This document shows positions 1-7,723 of a stretch of DNA of 64,000 bases, piece by piece. The stretch comes from Pseudomonas petrae (lineage in GTDB: Bacteria > Pseudomonadota > Gammaproteobacteria > Pseudomonadales > Pseudomonadaceae): the NCBI RefSeq assembly GCF_021728295.1, contig NZ_JAKJXE010000002.1, forward strand, positions 372,001 to 436,000. Direction: 5' to 3'. Position 1 is the stretch's first letter. Each line of letters begins with the position of its first letter. The position numbers and the translations under genes are program-made. Below the pieces are notes generated by a model, which saw nothing but the letters and a program-made list of their open reading frames with translations, did not search any database and was not told where the DNA came from.

Positions 1-76
1 CGTGGGGGTGGCCACAGCCAGTAAGTTGCCTGATCAGGCGGCTGACCCTCGCGACATCGGGGGAAATGCCCCTCTG

Positions 77-442
77 ATGCCGACAATTCTGATCATCGAT
101 GATGAGTACCTGATTGCCGATATCCTCAGCTTTGCGCTGGAGGATGAGGGCTTTCAGACGGTCGTCGCCGGGAGCGGAAGCAAGGCGCTGGACATTCTCG
201 ACCGCGAGCGCCCCGATCTGATCATCACCGATTTCATGATGCCCGGCATGACGGGTCTGGAACTCGCCGAGTCGATCAAGTCCCGTGGCGTGCACAGGTC
301 GACGCCCATCATGCTCATGAGTGGCGCGCAGGCCTACATGGGTGCCGAGCGCCCGGACCTTTTTGATGAGGTGATTGAGAAGCCGTTTGATATCGAACAG
401 GTCATCGGCAAAATCCACGCTCTGTTTCAAGCCCGCCAGTAA
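77..442 (+). CDS. Receiver-only response regulator
   Basis: A 121-residue CheY-like receiver domain with no output domain. Seen: the acidic pair in IIDDEY, the phospho-acceptor Asp in LIITDFMMPGMTGLEL, the conserved Ser in IMLMSGA and the Lys in EVIEKPFD. The ATG at 77 is preferred over the frame-open GTG at 2, because family members begin directly at the MPTILIIDDE strand. The ATG overlaps a TGA in frame 3 (75-77), a stop/start overlap typical of coupling to an upstream gene, perhaps a sensor kinase ending here, but too little of it is present to identify. A receiver alone usually acts by phospho-dependent protein contact. Partner unknown. Confidence 0.85.
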   Translation: MPTILIIDDEYLIADILSFALEDEGFQTVVAGSGSKALDILDRERPDLIITDFMMPGMTGLELAESIKSRGVHRSTPIMLMSGAQAYMGAERPDLFDEVIEKPFDIEQVIGKIHALFQARQ

Positions 443-529
443 GCCCGCTGGTAACTTAGCCCCGCTTGATCGTTATTGCCGTTGAACGAATCGATTCAGC
501 CCAGGGTCGATACTGATAACGCTTACAAG

Positions 530-883
530 ATGGGCAATGCAATGAATACCTGGTACAGCAAATCGTTGGGTGAAGGCACCGCCGTGTACCGACGGCTACG
601 TGTATTGAACGAACTTCGTCATCACGTTTGTCCCGACGCTTCCTGTCCCTATTCGCTTTACATGGACGCGGTCAGCGCGGAAACCCTCGTGTTGTTTGAT
701 CCCGAGCAGAGTGTGCTGGCCACCGCCTTTGGCGCAATGCCTTGTGGTCAGCCGCACCTCAACGGGGTTCGCCTCATCGATCTTGAATACCGTCCGCTGC
801 CTTTCACACTACAAAGTGCGCAACTCTTCAGCTCTCCACGTATCCATCCCCAACCCCGGTTCTACGCCGAATACCGCGCGTGA
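530..883 (+). CDS. Hypothetical protein, orphan
   Basis: About 117 residues beginning MGNAMNTWYSK. The frame is open from a TTG at 476, and ATG 542 is another possible start; no strong ribosome-binding site separates them. The protein is soluble in appearance, with no signal peptide or membrane segment. It has a Cys pair (CPDASC) and a hydrophobic, strand-rich centre (LYMDAVSAETLVLFDPEQ). I do not recognise the family. Codon use matches the neighbours, which supports it being real. Confidence 0.5.
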   Translation: MGNAMNTWYSKSLGEGTAVYRRLRVLNELRHHVCPDASCPYSLYMDAVSAETLVLFDPEQSVLATAFGAMPCGQPHLNGVRLIDLEYRPLPFTLQSAQLFSSPRIHPQPRFYAEYRA

Positions 884-982
884 TGAACTGTACCCTTGAA
901 TATTAAAACTGATAATAAACGTGAGCATGTTCCAGCGTGAGCGGTGCTGTTTGCTGTCAGTGTTGCTTGCGGGAGAATCATA

Positions 983-1156
983 ATGGCCGTGGCCATCGTC
1001 AGACTGGAAGGTGAAGACATCCCCCTCGAACATCGACAGTCGGGCACAACCGCTGTCTTCCGGGTCAGGAACGATGAGGGCGCCGTACTGTATTTCGACG
1101 ATGAAGTTGAAGCGGCCAAGTCGGCCGTTGAGCTAAGCAATGCCGAGCACTCCTGA
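983..1156 (+). CDS. Small hypothetical protein
   Basis: A 57-residue protein starting MAVAIVRLEGEDI. ATG 983 is chosen because a GGGAG lies 8-12 bases upstream; the frame is open to 944 but that extension has no such site. It is short, acidic (FDDEVEAAKSAVELSNAE), without membrane segments or recognisable motif. It ends 27 bases before the end of the convergent hydrolase gene. Function unknown. Confidence 0.5.
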   Translation: MAVAIVRLEGEDIPLEHRQSGTTAVFRVRNDEGAVLYFDDEVEAAKSAVELSNAEHS

Positions 1157-1183
1157 ACAATCAGCGGCCGGGGCTACTTGTAT

Positions 1184-2074
1184 TCAGTGGTTTTTCAGCA
1201 GGCTTATTATCGCATCGGCAAACTCTACCGGTGCCTCTTGCGGCACATTGTGGCCCACGCCTTCTATCACTTGCCGCCGTACCGGCCCTGCAAAGCCACG
1301 CACTGCGGTACTGCTGTCGCGTTTTGATGAGACGCCATCGTCTGCTCCCGCCAGAATCACCGCCGGCACTGTGATCAGTGGCTTCTGCGCGAGCCGCTCC
1401 TGAATAAAGCCATAGTCGGGATCGCCCGCCGCCCGTCCATAGCGGTGGCGGTAGGAATGCACCACCACGTCGACAAAGTCCGGGTTCTCGAACGACTGTG
1501 CAGTATCAGCGAACGTGGATTCTGCGAATGGCCATGTCGGCGACCAGAGTTTCCAAAGCAAATGGCAGAACTCACTTCGATGGGCCGTAAGGCCGGCGCG
1601 TCCGCGCTCACCGTGAAGGTAATACTGATACCACAGGCGTCGCTCCGTTTCGGGTGCAGCCGGTGTGTTTGCAGCAGCGATGTCATGAATGTTGTAGCCA
1701 GGGTCGCAACTGACCAGCCCCGTCACGCGCTCCGGCCACAGCGCGGCCACCACACAAGCGGCGCGTCCGCCCCAGTCGTAACCGGCGAGAATGGCTTGAG
1801 GGATATTCAATGCATTCAGCAGTGCCAGCAGGTCGGCGCCCAGTGCTGCCTGTTCGCCCGAGCGGGGCGTGGCCGAATCGACAAAACGGGTAGGGCCGTA
1901 TCCCCTCAGGTAAGGCACGATGCAGCGGCAGCCAGCCTGGACAAGTTGCGCCGACACGTCGTCATAGGCGTGGATGTCATAGGGAAATCCGTGAAGCAAT
2001 ACGACAACAGGGCCATCGTCCGGGCCCATGTCGCGATATGAAACATTCAGCACGCCGGCAACTATGCTCTTCAC
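1184..2074 (-). CDS. Alpha/beta hydrolase, epoxide-hydrolase-like
   Basis: About 296 residues with the alpha/beta-hydrolase fold. The oxyanion-hole motif is LLHGFPYD. The nucleophile elbow is GYDWGG, so the nucleophile is Asp rather than Ser, as in epoxide hydrolases and haloalkane dehalogenases. The base is the His in GVGHNVPQEAP near the C terminus. The frame is open to 2206, but GTG 2074 has a GGAG about 8 bases upstream and starts where homologous chains begin (KSIVAGVLNVSYRD), so it is preferred. No signal peptide at that start. Substrate cannot be told; dehalogenase activity is an alternative, though the HGFP form favours the epoxide hydrolase branch. Confidence 0.8.
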   Translation of the reverse strand: MKSIVAGVLNVSYRDMGPDDGPVVVLLHGFPYDIHAYDDVSAQLVQAGCRCIVPYLRGYGPTRFVDSATPRSGEQAALGADLLALLNALNIPQAILAGYDWGGRAACVVAALWPERVTGLVSCDPGYNIHDIAAANTPAAPETERRLWYQYYLHGERGRAGLTAHRSEFCHLLWKLWSPTWPFAESTFADTAQSFENPDFVDVVVHSYRHRYGRAAGDPDYGFIQERLAQKPLITVPAVILAGADDGVSSKRDSSTAVRGFAGPVRRQVIEGVGHNVPQEAPVEFADAIISLLKNH

Positions 2075-2286
2075 GGGATGACTCCGACAGACAAGTAGAA
2101 GCGAAGCCCTGAGAAAATGCGGGCTGAAGTGTGACGGTAGTGCTGTTAGGTGATCAATTGCGCGACGGGCAATTGCAAATGAGGGAGCAACCAACGATCG
2201 AATCACCGATGCAGCGCCGCGGGCGCGTGCATCGGGAGATCGGCAACAGGGCGGTTGTCAATGCCCCGTCCCCGTTGACAGGCCGA

Positions 2287-2655
2287 TCAGGAAACCCAGG
2301 ATTCGACGGTGTCGGAACCGTGTTCGGCTTTCCATTCTTTCAAGGTTTTGTGATTGCCACCTTTGGTTTCTACGACTTCACCGGTGTGCGGGTTTTTGTA
2401 GACTTTAACGGCGCGGGCTTTGCGAGTGGTCTTCTCGGGGGCGCTGGTGTTCTTGCCCTGTTTGGATCCGGTAGGGTGATCCAGAATCGAAATAATATCT
2501 TTAAGGCTCTTATTGTATTCGCCGAGCAGCGTACGCAATTTGCCTTCGAATTCGATTTCCTGCTCCAGGCCTTTATCGCCTTTCATGGCCTCGAGGGCAG
2601 CGAGCTGATCGGCAAGGTGACGTTCAAGCTGGCGGTATTCAGCAAGTTTAGACAT
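2287..2655 (-). CDS. mvaU: MvaT/MvaU-family H-NS-like nucleoid protein
   Basis: 122 residues. The N-terminal half is a coiled-coil oligomerisation region (MSKLAEYRQLERHLADQLAALE). The C-terminal half is the AT-rich-DNA-binding domain, with the highly conserved YKNPHTGEVVETKGGNHK and TLKEWKAEHG signatures of the Pseudomonas MvaT/MvaU family. The MSKLAEYR opening resembles MvaU/MvaV more than MvaT (MSLINEYR), hence the symbol; paralogue assignment is from memory. ATG 2655 has GGAG at the right distance; the frame extends 16 codons further without support. The family silences horizontally acquired AT-rich DNA. Notably it lies beside an integrase and a KfrA-like gene. Confidence 0.93.
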   Translation of the reverse strand: MSKLAEYRQLERHLADQLAALEAMKGDKGLEQEIEFEGKLRTLLGEYNKSLKDIISILDHPTGSKQGKNTSAPEKTTRKARAVKVYKNPHTGEVVETKGGNHKTLKEWKAEHGSDTVESWVS

Positions 2656-2720
2656 TGGAACTCCATGTTTCGGTTTGTTGATACTGACGTGCGGCGTTAG
2701 CACTGGCGAACATTGGAGCG

Positions 2721-2745
2721 CACGGTGATTACTGGTGTAACCGTG
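2721..2745. promoter_or_regulatory. Imperfect palindrome upstream of mvaU
   Basis: CACGGT at 2721-2726 is mirrored by ACCGTG at 2740-2745, with a partly symmetric centre. It lies 66-90 bases upstream of the mvaU start, where an operator or autoregulatory site would be expected. It could equally be chance. Confidence 0.25.
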
Positions 2746-2859
2746 GACACTGTAGTGCGAGTGGGTGCATGGATGCCAGCACTAACAGCAAACTTTTCTG
2801 CCCTGACTGCAAAGCTGCCAGTTCACGCGCCGCAGGACGCTTTAAAACATGCACACGGG

Positions 2860-3927
2860 TCAGGTGTCGGCCAGCGCTGCAGGCTGCAAGGCCGAGTTCA
2901 ACGCAGGCTTCAATGCCAGGCCGCCAAACGAGGTGGTCGGGTCTACATAACGCAGCGCCGATTTAATGTCTTTCCAGCCGACGTAATTCATCAGGCTTTT
3001 AATATCCCAGCCGTTGCCTGAAGCCCAAGTTGCAAATCCTCGGCGCATTGAGTGACTGCTGTACAGGTCATCTGGTAACCCGGCGTCTTTAAAGATGCGC
3101 CGCAACATCGGCACCAGGCTGTGGGAATTGATGGCTTCCACGGACAGGTTGCCCCAGCGGTCGATCCGGCGAAACACAGGCCCTTGGGTCAGCCCGGCCA
3201 CGGTGATCCAGTTGATGTAGGCGTTGACCGGGCACAAAGCCTTCAACGCCGGGGTGCGAAATGTGCTGCCCTCATGCTGCCGGTCGCCTTTGGTGTACGG
3301 CAGATAAAAGCTGATGCCTTCGCCGGCCTGGGCCTGTGTGTTGCCGACGTCCAGCCTGGCGAGCTCGTCGCCGCGGAACCCTCGCCAGAAGCCGATCAGC
3401 ACCAGGGCGATAGAGCGTCGGTGACGCATCAATGTCTTGTGGTCGCCGCGCTGCCAGGCGGCGTTGGCCTCGTTCTCCAGCCACGCCACCGCTTGCTCGA
3501 GGTGACGCAACAGCAACGGCGCCGCCTGTTTGGCTTGCGCGGGGTGGACTACGCGAATGCCTTTGAGCAGTTGCCGCACGGTGGGCGTTTTGGTCGGGTC
3601 CGGAGACCCCTGGGTGACGTGCCACTGGGCCAGCGCCGCCAGACGTTGTTTTAACGTGCTGATGGCGTGCTTGTCGGCGTACTCGGCGAGGTAGCGCACG
3701 ATGCCGTCGCCCGTGGTGGGCAGGTAGCCGCCCCAGACCACTTCGAAATGCTCGATCGCGGCCCGATAGCTCCGGCGTGTATTGGCGCGAGTGCCTGCTG
3801 ACAGGTATCGATCTGCCTTTTCCATACATCCCTCGGTCGACGTGACATGGGCACTCTGCTGGCTTAGATCGCCGCTTACCTGCCTGAAAAGCGATAAAGC
3901 ACTATTATCGGTTGTTGTCAGAAGCAT
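2860..3927 (-). CDS. Tyrosine site-specific recombinase (integrase)
   Basis: About 355 residues. Numbering from the upstream TTG at 3945, the catalytic set is intact: Arg191 in GFWRGFRGDELARL, Lys219 in YTKGDRQ, His298-x-x-Arg301 in SHSMRR, Trp324 in YVGWKD and nucleophile Tyr333 in ALRYVDP. Residues 45-150 form the SAM-like core-binding domain (RANTRRSYRAAIEHFEVVWGGYL). The start is uncertain: TTG 3945, ATG 3927 (chosen, because similar proteins have a comparable leader) or ATG 3825, which has the best ribosome-binding site (GAGGG). It is divergent from a KfrA-like gene and not flanked by a tRNA or phage genes, so it looks like a resident recombinase rather than a prophage integrase. Confidence 0.88.
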   Translation of the reverse strand: MLLTTTDNSALSLFRQVSGDLSQQSAHVTSTEGCMEKADRYLSAGTRANTRRSYRAAIEHFEVVWGGYLPTTGDGIVRYLAEYADKHAISTLKQRLAALAQWHVTQGSPDPTKTPTVRQLLKGIRVVHPAQAKQAAPLLLRHLEQAVAWLENEANAAWQRGDHKTLMRHRRSIALVLIGFWRGFRGDELARLDVGNTQAQAGEGISFYLPYTKGDRQHEGSTFRTPALKALCPVNAYINWITVAGLTQGPVFRRIDRWGNLSVEAINSHSLVPMLRRIFKDAGLPDDLYSSHSMRRGFATWASGNGWDIKSLMNYVGWKDIKSALRYVDPTTSFGGLALKPALNSALQPAALADT

Positions 3928-3967
3928 TTCCACACAACGTTTCAACTGGTAACGTAGCCTGTAATAA

Positions 3968-3983
3968 CGTGTTACGTAACACG
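3968..3983. promoter_or_regulatory. Perfect 16-bp palindrome in integrase/kfrA intergene
   Basis: CGTGTTACGTAACACG is its own reverse complement, and two more outer base pairs match after one mismatch. It sits in the 78-bp gap between the divergent recombinase and KfrA-like genes, 22 bases before the KfrA-like ATG. A related half-site, GGTAACGTAG, occurs about 15 bases to its left. Plasmid KfrA is known to bind its own promoter, so this is the natural candidate operator; a recombinase site is the alternative. Confidence 0.55.
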
Positions 3984-4005
3984 GTACGAAATAGGTGGAG
4001 CTGAC

Positions 4006-5013
4006 ATGGCACGCGGAGGCATTAACAAGGCGGTGGTAGAGCGCGCGCGACAGGCGTTGCTGAGCAAGGGCGCTTACCCCAGCATCGACGCGGTGCGTGT
4101 GGAGCTGGGCAATACCGGTTCGAAAACCACTATTGCCCGGTATCTAAAGGAACTGGACGGCCAGGCGCCGGCCGAAGCGTCGCCGCGAGAGCGCATGAGT
4201 CATGAGCTGAGAGCACTGGTTGAAGCGTTGCTCGATCGGCTGACGGAGGAGGGCGCGGAGGTGGTCGCCCAGGCACAGGCGGAGTTCGATCGTCAGCGGG
4301 ACGCCTGGCGAACCCGGCTGGAAGCCTTGGAGCTGGAGCTCGATACAGCCCGGCGCCAGTGCGAATCTCAGCACGCCGCGCTGACCGAGCAGGGCGCCCA
4401 ATTGCTAACCACCCACTCCTCCTGGCAGTCGGAACTGACGCGCAATGCCGGTCTGAGCCAGCAGTGCCAGGACCTTGAGCGGCGGGTGCAGGACAAGGAC
4501 GTGCAAATCCAGTCCCTCGAAGAAAAGCATGTGCACGCCCGCGCGGCGCTGGAGCATTACCGCGAGGCCATCAAGGAGCAGCGCGAGCAGGATCAGCGTC
4601 GCCACGAAGCCCAGCTTCAGCAGATCCAGGTGGAGCAGCGAAAACTTCAGGAGACGCTGGTCATCAAGCAGGATGAATCAACGCGCCTGAACCGCGACAA
4701 CGAGCGCCTGCTCGGCGAGATGCGTCAGCAGGCCCGGGCGTTGACAGACCAGCAAGACCAGACGCAGCGCCTTGCCACAGAACTTCGCACCGCGCAGATG
4801 GCCACCGCCAAAGCCGATGGCGCCCGTGAGCAGCTGCAAGAGCAGTTGGCGGTTATACAGGTGGAAAGTAAATCCTTGGCAAAAGTGGTGGCACTGGCCA
4901 ATGAGCAATTGGCGCAGGCAGATCAGCGTGTTGCTGTTTTAAGCGAAGACAACGACAGCCTGCGTGCTCAGGCGCAGCTCATCATTGCTACACCTGTGCC
5001 GATACAGACGTAA
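4006..5013 (+). CDS. KfrA-like DNA-binding coiled-coil protein
   Basis: 335 residues. Residues 1-60 form the KfrA N-terminal DNA-binding domain (MARGGINKAVVERARQALLSKG, then TGSKTTIARYLKEL as the recognition helix). Residues 65-320 are almost uninterrupted heptad-rich coiled coil, dominated by Q, E, R, L and A, with no catalytic motif. Start ATG 4006 follows AGGTGGAG. KfrA proteins of broad-host-range plasmids autoregulate and help plasmid segregation; this copy is chromosomal and divergent from a tyrosine recombinase. Its role is probably structural or regulatory on DNA. Function here is inferred. Confidence 0.85.
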   Translation: MARGGINKAVVERARQALLSKGAYPSIDAVRVELGNTGSKTTIARYLKELDGQAPAEASPRERMSHELRALVEALLDRLTEEGAEVVAQAQAEFDRQRDAWRTRLEALELELDTARRQCESQHAALTEQGAQLLTTHSSWQSELTRNAGLSQQCQDLERRVQDKDVQIQSLEEKHVHARAALEHYREAIKEQREQDQRRHEAQLQQIQVEQRKLQETLVIKQDESTRLNRDNERLLGEMRQQARALTDQQDQTQRLATELRTAQMATAKADGAREQLQEQLAVIQVESKSLAKVVALANEQLAQADQRVAVLSEDNDSLRAQAQLIIATPVPIQT

Positions 5014-5046
5014 GCGACCGACGCGTCTTCAGTTCTGCGGAAAATC

Positions 5047-7644
5047 ATGCCAAAGCAAAGCACCACGCCACTCGTTACGCCAGTCATGCCCCCCACGAGT
5101 CCCGCCACCGTGACGTTGGCGCGGGGCTCGTTATTCAAATTTGTGTTCCTGCTGGCGGGCGTCTTTCTCCTGGCCGCTTACTTGTTGGCGTTCCTCGCCC
5201 GCGACCTGGACCACACCGAAGAGATCGAAAGCGCGTTCTACAGCGAGAAAGCGGTGCACTCCCTGCAAAAAACCCTGACCGTCACGGTCAAGGACTACGC
5301 ATTCTGGGGCGATGCCTACCGCTACCTGCATTTGAAAATTGACCCCGACTGGGCGTTCGTCCGTCAGAACATCGGATCGACGCTGTACAGCGATTTCGGA
5401 TTTCAAGGCGTGTTCGTCATTGATGACGCCGGCCGCACTGTGTATGCCGTGGTTGAAGGGCAACTGGAAAAGGTCGATGCCGACCCGTGGCTGGGGCAGG
5501 CCAGGGAACTGCTTCTGGCCAGGGCCAGGGAGGGGGCCGAAACAGAAACCCCTGTCACCGCCTTCGTCGACCTAAACGGCACACCTGCGCTGGTTGCCGC
5601 AGCCGCCATCACCCCCGGAACCGATCCAAGCGTGATCCCCGATGGCCGCGTACCCTCGGTGCTGATCTTCGTCGAGGTGCTCGACGACGCCAAGCTGGCC
5701 GTTTTGGGCAAGGAATACGGCGTAGACGGGTTGCACGTTGCAACGCCTGACGAGCGCCCTCAGGTATCGATTTTTCCGTTGGGCGAGGGCGGTGCTGCCG
5801 GAGCCTTGCACTGGACGCCACCCAGACCGGGGGAGCGTTTGCTCACCCTCGGCCTGCCGCTGATTGGTCTGGCCGCCGTGCTGGTGTGCCTGATGACTTG
5901 GGCCATCCTGCGTCGCACCACCGCCGCCGCTCGCTCCCTTGATGACAGTTACGCGTCCCTGCAGAAAAGCGAAAGCGCGCTCGCCACCAGTGAAGCGCGC
6001 TTTCGTGACGTGGTGGAAGCCAGCTCGGACTGGGTCTGGGAAATCGACAGCGAAGGGCGGTTCACTTACCTCTCCGACCGCTTTGAAAGCGTGACCGGCT
6101 TGAGCCGCGCGCGGTGGATCGGCGCATTAATGGACGACTTGCTGCAAACCGAACTCGGCCTGGTGTCGCAGTGGTTGGCGATCCCGAACCGTCGTCCCGA
6201 CATCACCATTCAGTGCCGCTACCTGGAGACCTGCGGGCGCGAACGCATCAGTCGCCTCTCGGCGCGGTTGATGCTGGCAGGCGGATTTCGCGGCACGGCC
6301 ACCGATGTCACCGAAGAAGTGGAAGCCCGTCGGCGCATCGAGTTTCTCTCCCAGCACGACGCCTTGACCGGTCTGCCCAATCGGGTCCGGTTGCAGGAAT
6401 TTCTCGACGGCAAACTGAAAGCGCTGCCCACCCTTGACCAGCCACTGGTGATGCTGAGCATTGACCTGGACCGCTTCAAACCGGTCAATGACCTGCTCGG
6501 CCACGCCGCAGGGGACCGGGTGCTCAATGACGTGTCCAGTCGGCTGTCCGATTGCGTGCGCCATGGTGATCTGGTCGCTCGAGTAGGGGGCGACGAGTTT
6601 GTACTCATCCTCAGCGACGCCCGAACCCAGGACGAAGTGGAGTCACTGTGCCGGCGGCTGATCGAGTCCATCGAGCGCCCGGTGCAGATCGACGACCAGG
6701 AAATATTCGTCAGCGCCAGCATCGGCATCGCCATGGCGCCCACCGATGCGCGCGAGGCCGCCGAACTGTTGCGTTACGCCGACATCGCGCTGTATGAGGC
6801 CAAGGCCAGCGGTCGCGGCACCTGGCGGTTTTACGCTGGGGACATGAACGCCAAGATCATCGAGCGCCGCCGGCTTGAGAGTGACCTGCGCTATGCGATC
6901 AAACACGACGAACTGCGCCTGCATTTCCAGCCGCGCTTTCGGATTTCCGACGGCGAGATGGTCGGCGCCGAAGCGCTGGTGCGTTGGCAGCATCCCCAGC
7001 GCGGCTTGATTGCGCCGGACACCTTTATCCCCATCGCTGAAGAAAGCGGGCTGATCATCCCCCTCAGCGACTGGGTCATGACCCAGGCGTGCAGTGAAGC
7101 CGCGCGCTGGTCGAAACACCTGTTCATTTCCATCAACCTGTCGCCGGCCGAATTCAAGCGCGGCAACCTGCCGGCGCGCATTCAGTCCGCCCTGAAGGCC
7201 ACCGGTATCGAGCCGTCGCGGGTCGAACTGGAGATCACCGAAGGCGTGATGATCGAGGACGCCGTGGGTGCGCTGGAGGTCATGTTGACGCTGAAGCAAC
7301 TGGGGGTGCGCATTTCCATGGATGACTTCGGCACCGGTTATTCGTCGTTGAGTTACCTGCGCACGTTCCCCTTCGACGGGCTGAAGATCGACCGCAGCTT
7401 CCTGACCCGCCTCAGCGAAAGCGAAGGCGACCGCTCCATCGTGCAGGCCATCGTCGGGCTGGGCCGCGCGCTTTCACTCACGGTCACGGCCGAGGGCATT
7501 GAAACTGCGGAACATCTGCAACTGCTCAAGGCAGTGCAGTGCGAGGAAGGTCAGGGGTATTTCCTCAGTCATCCGCTGACCACCTCGGACTTCCATGCGC
7601 TGTTGGCGGCGAGAAATACGGCGGCGCTGGACACAAACGTATAA
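5047..7644 (+). CDS. CHASE4-PAS-GGDEF-EAL cyclic-di-GMP protein
   Basis: 865-residue inner-membrane protein. Order: transmembrane helix about 29-50, periplasmic CHASE4-like sensor about 60-230 (KDYAFWGDAYRYL), second helix about 268-290, PAS about 318-425 (FRDVVEASSDWVWEID), GGDEF domain about 440-600 with intact GGDEF at 514-518, and EAL domain about 620-860 with intact EAL at 642-644 and DDFGTGYSSL. An RxxD inhibitory site (RHGD) precedes GGDEF by five residues, so cyclase activity could be product-inhibited. Both synthesis and hydrolysis of c-di-GMP look possible. It starts 33 bases after the KfrA-like gene in the same direction, so co-transcription is possible. Confidence 0.92.
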   Translation: MPKQSTTPLVTPVMPPTSPATVTLARGSLFKFVFLLAGVFLLAAYLLAFLARDLDHTEEIESAFYSEKAVHSLQKTLTVTVKDYAFWGDAYRYLHLKIDPDWAFVRQNIGSTLYSDFGFQGVFVIDDAGRTVYAVVEGQLEKVDADPWLGQARELLLARAREGAETETPVTAFVDLNGTPALVAAAAITPGTDPSVIPDGRVPSVLIFVEVLDDAKLAVLGKEYGVDGLHVATPDERPQVSIFPLGEGGAAGALHWTPPRPGERLLTLGLPLIGLAAVLVCLMTWAILRRTTAAARSLDDSYASLQKSESALATSEARFRDVVEASSDWVWEIDSEGRFTYLSDRFESVTGLSRARWIGALMDDLLQTELGLVSQWLAIPNRRPDITIQCRYLETCGRERISRLSARLMLAGGFRGTATDVTEEVEARRRIEFLSQHDALTGLPNRVRLQEFLDGKLKALPTLDQPLVMLSIDLDRFKPVNDLLGHAAGDRVLNDVSSRLSDCVRHGDLVARVGGDEFVLILSDARTQDEVESLCRRLIESIERPVQIDDQEIFVSASIGIAMAPTDAREAAELLRYADIALYEAKASGRGTWRFYAGDMNAKIIERRRLESDLRYAIKHDELRLHFQPRFRISDGEMVGAEALVRWQHPQRGLIAPDTFIPIAEESGLIIPLSDWVMTQACSEAARWSKHLFISINLSPAEFKRGNLPARIQSALKATGIEPSRVELEITEGVMIEDAVGALEVMLTLKQLGVRISMDDFGTGYSSLSYLRTFPFDGLKIDRSFLTRLSESEGDRSIVQAIVGLGRALSLTVTAEGIETAEHLQLLKAVQCEEGQGYFLSHPLTTSDFHALLAARNTAALDTNV

Positions 7645-7723
7645 AGTGCGCGCGCTGTTCCGGGCGTGAGGCTTCCATTGCTCGCGCACCGGGCCAATAC
7701 CGCGTTCTATTTCTGGAGTGTTC

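Noticed and set aside
2860..3945. First recombinase as a prophage or island integrase
   Set aside because: No tRNA, attachment repeats, phage genes or excisionase nearby; the KfrA-like partner and conserved surroundings argue for a resident gene.
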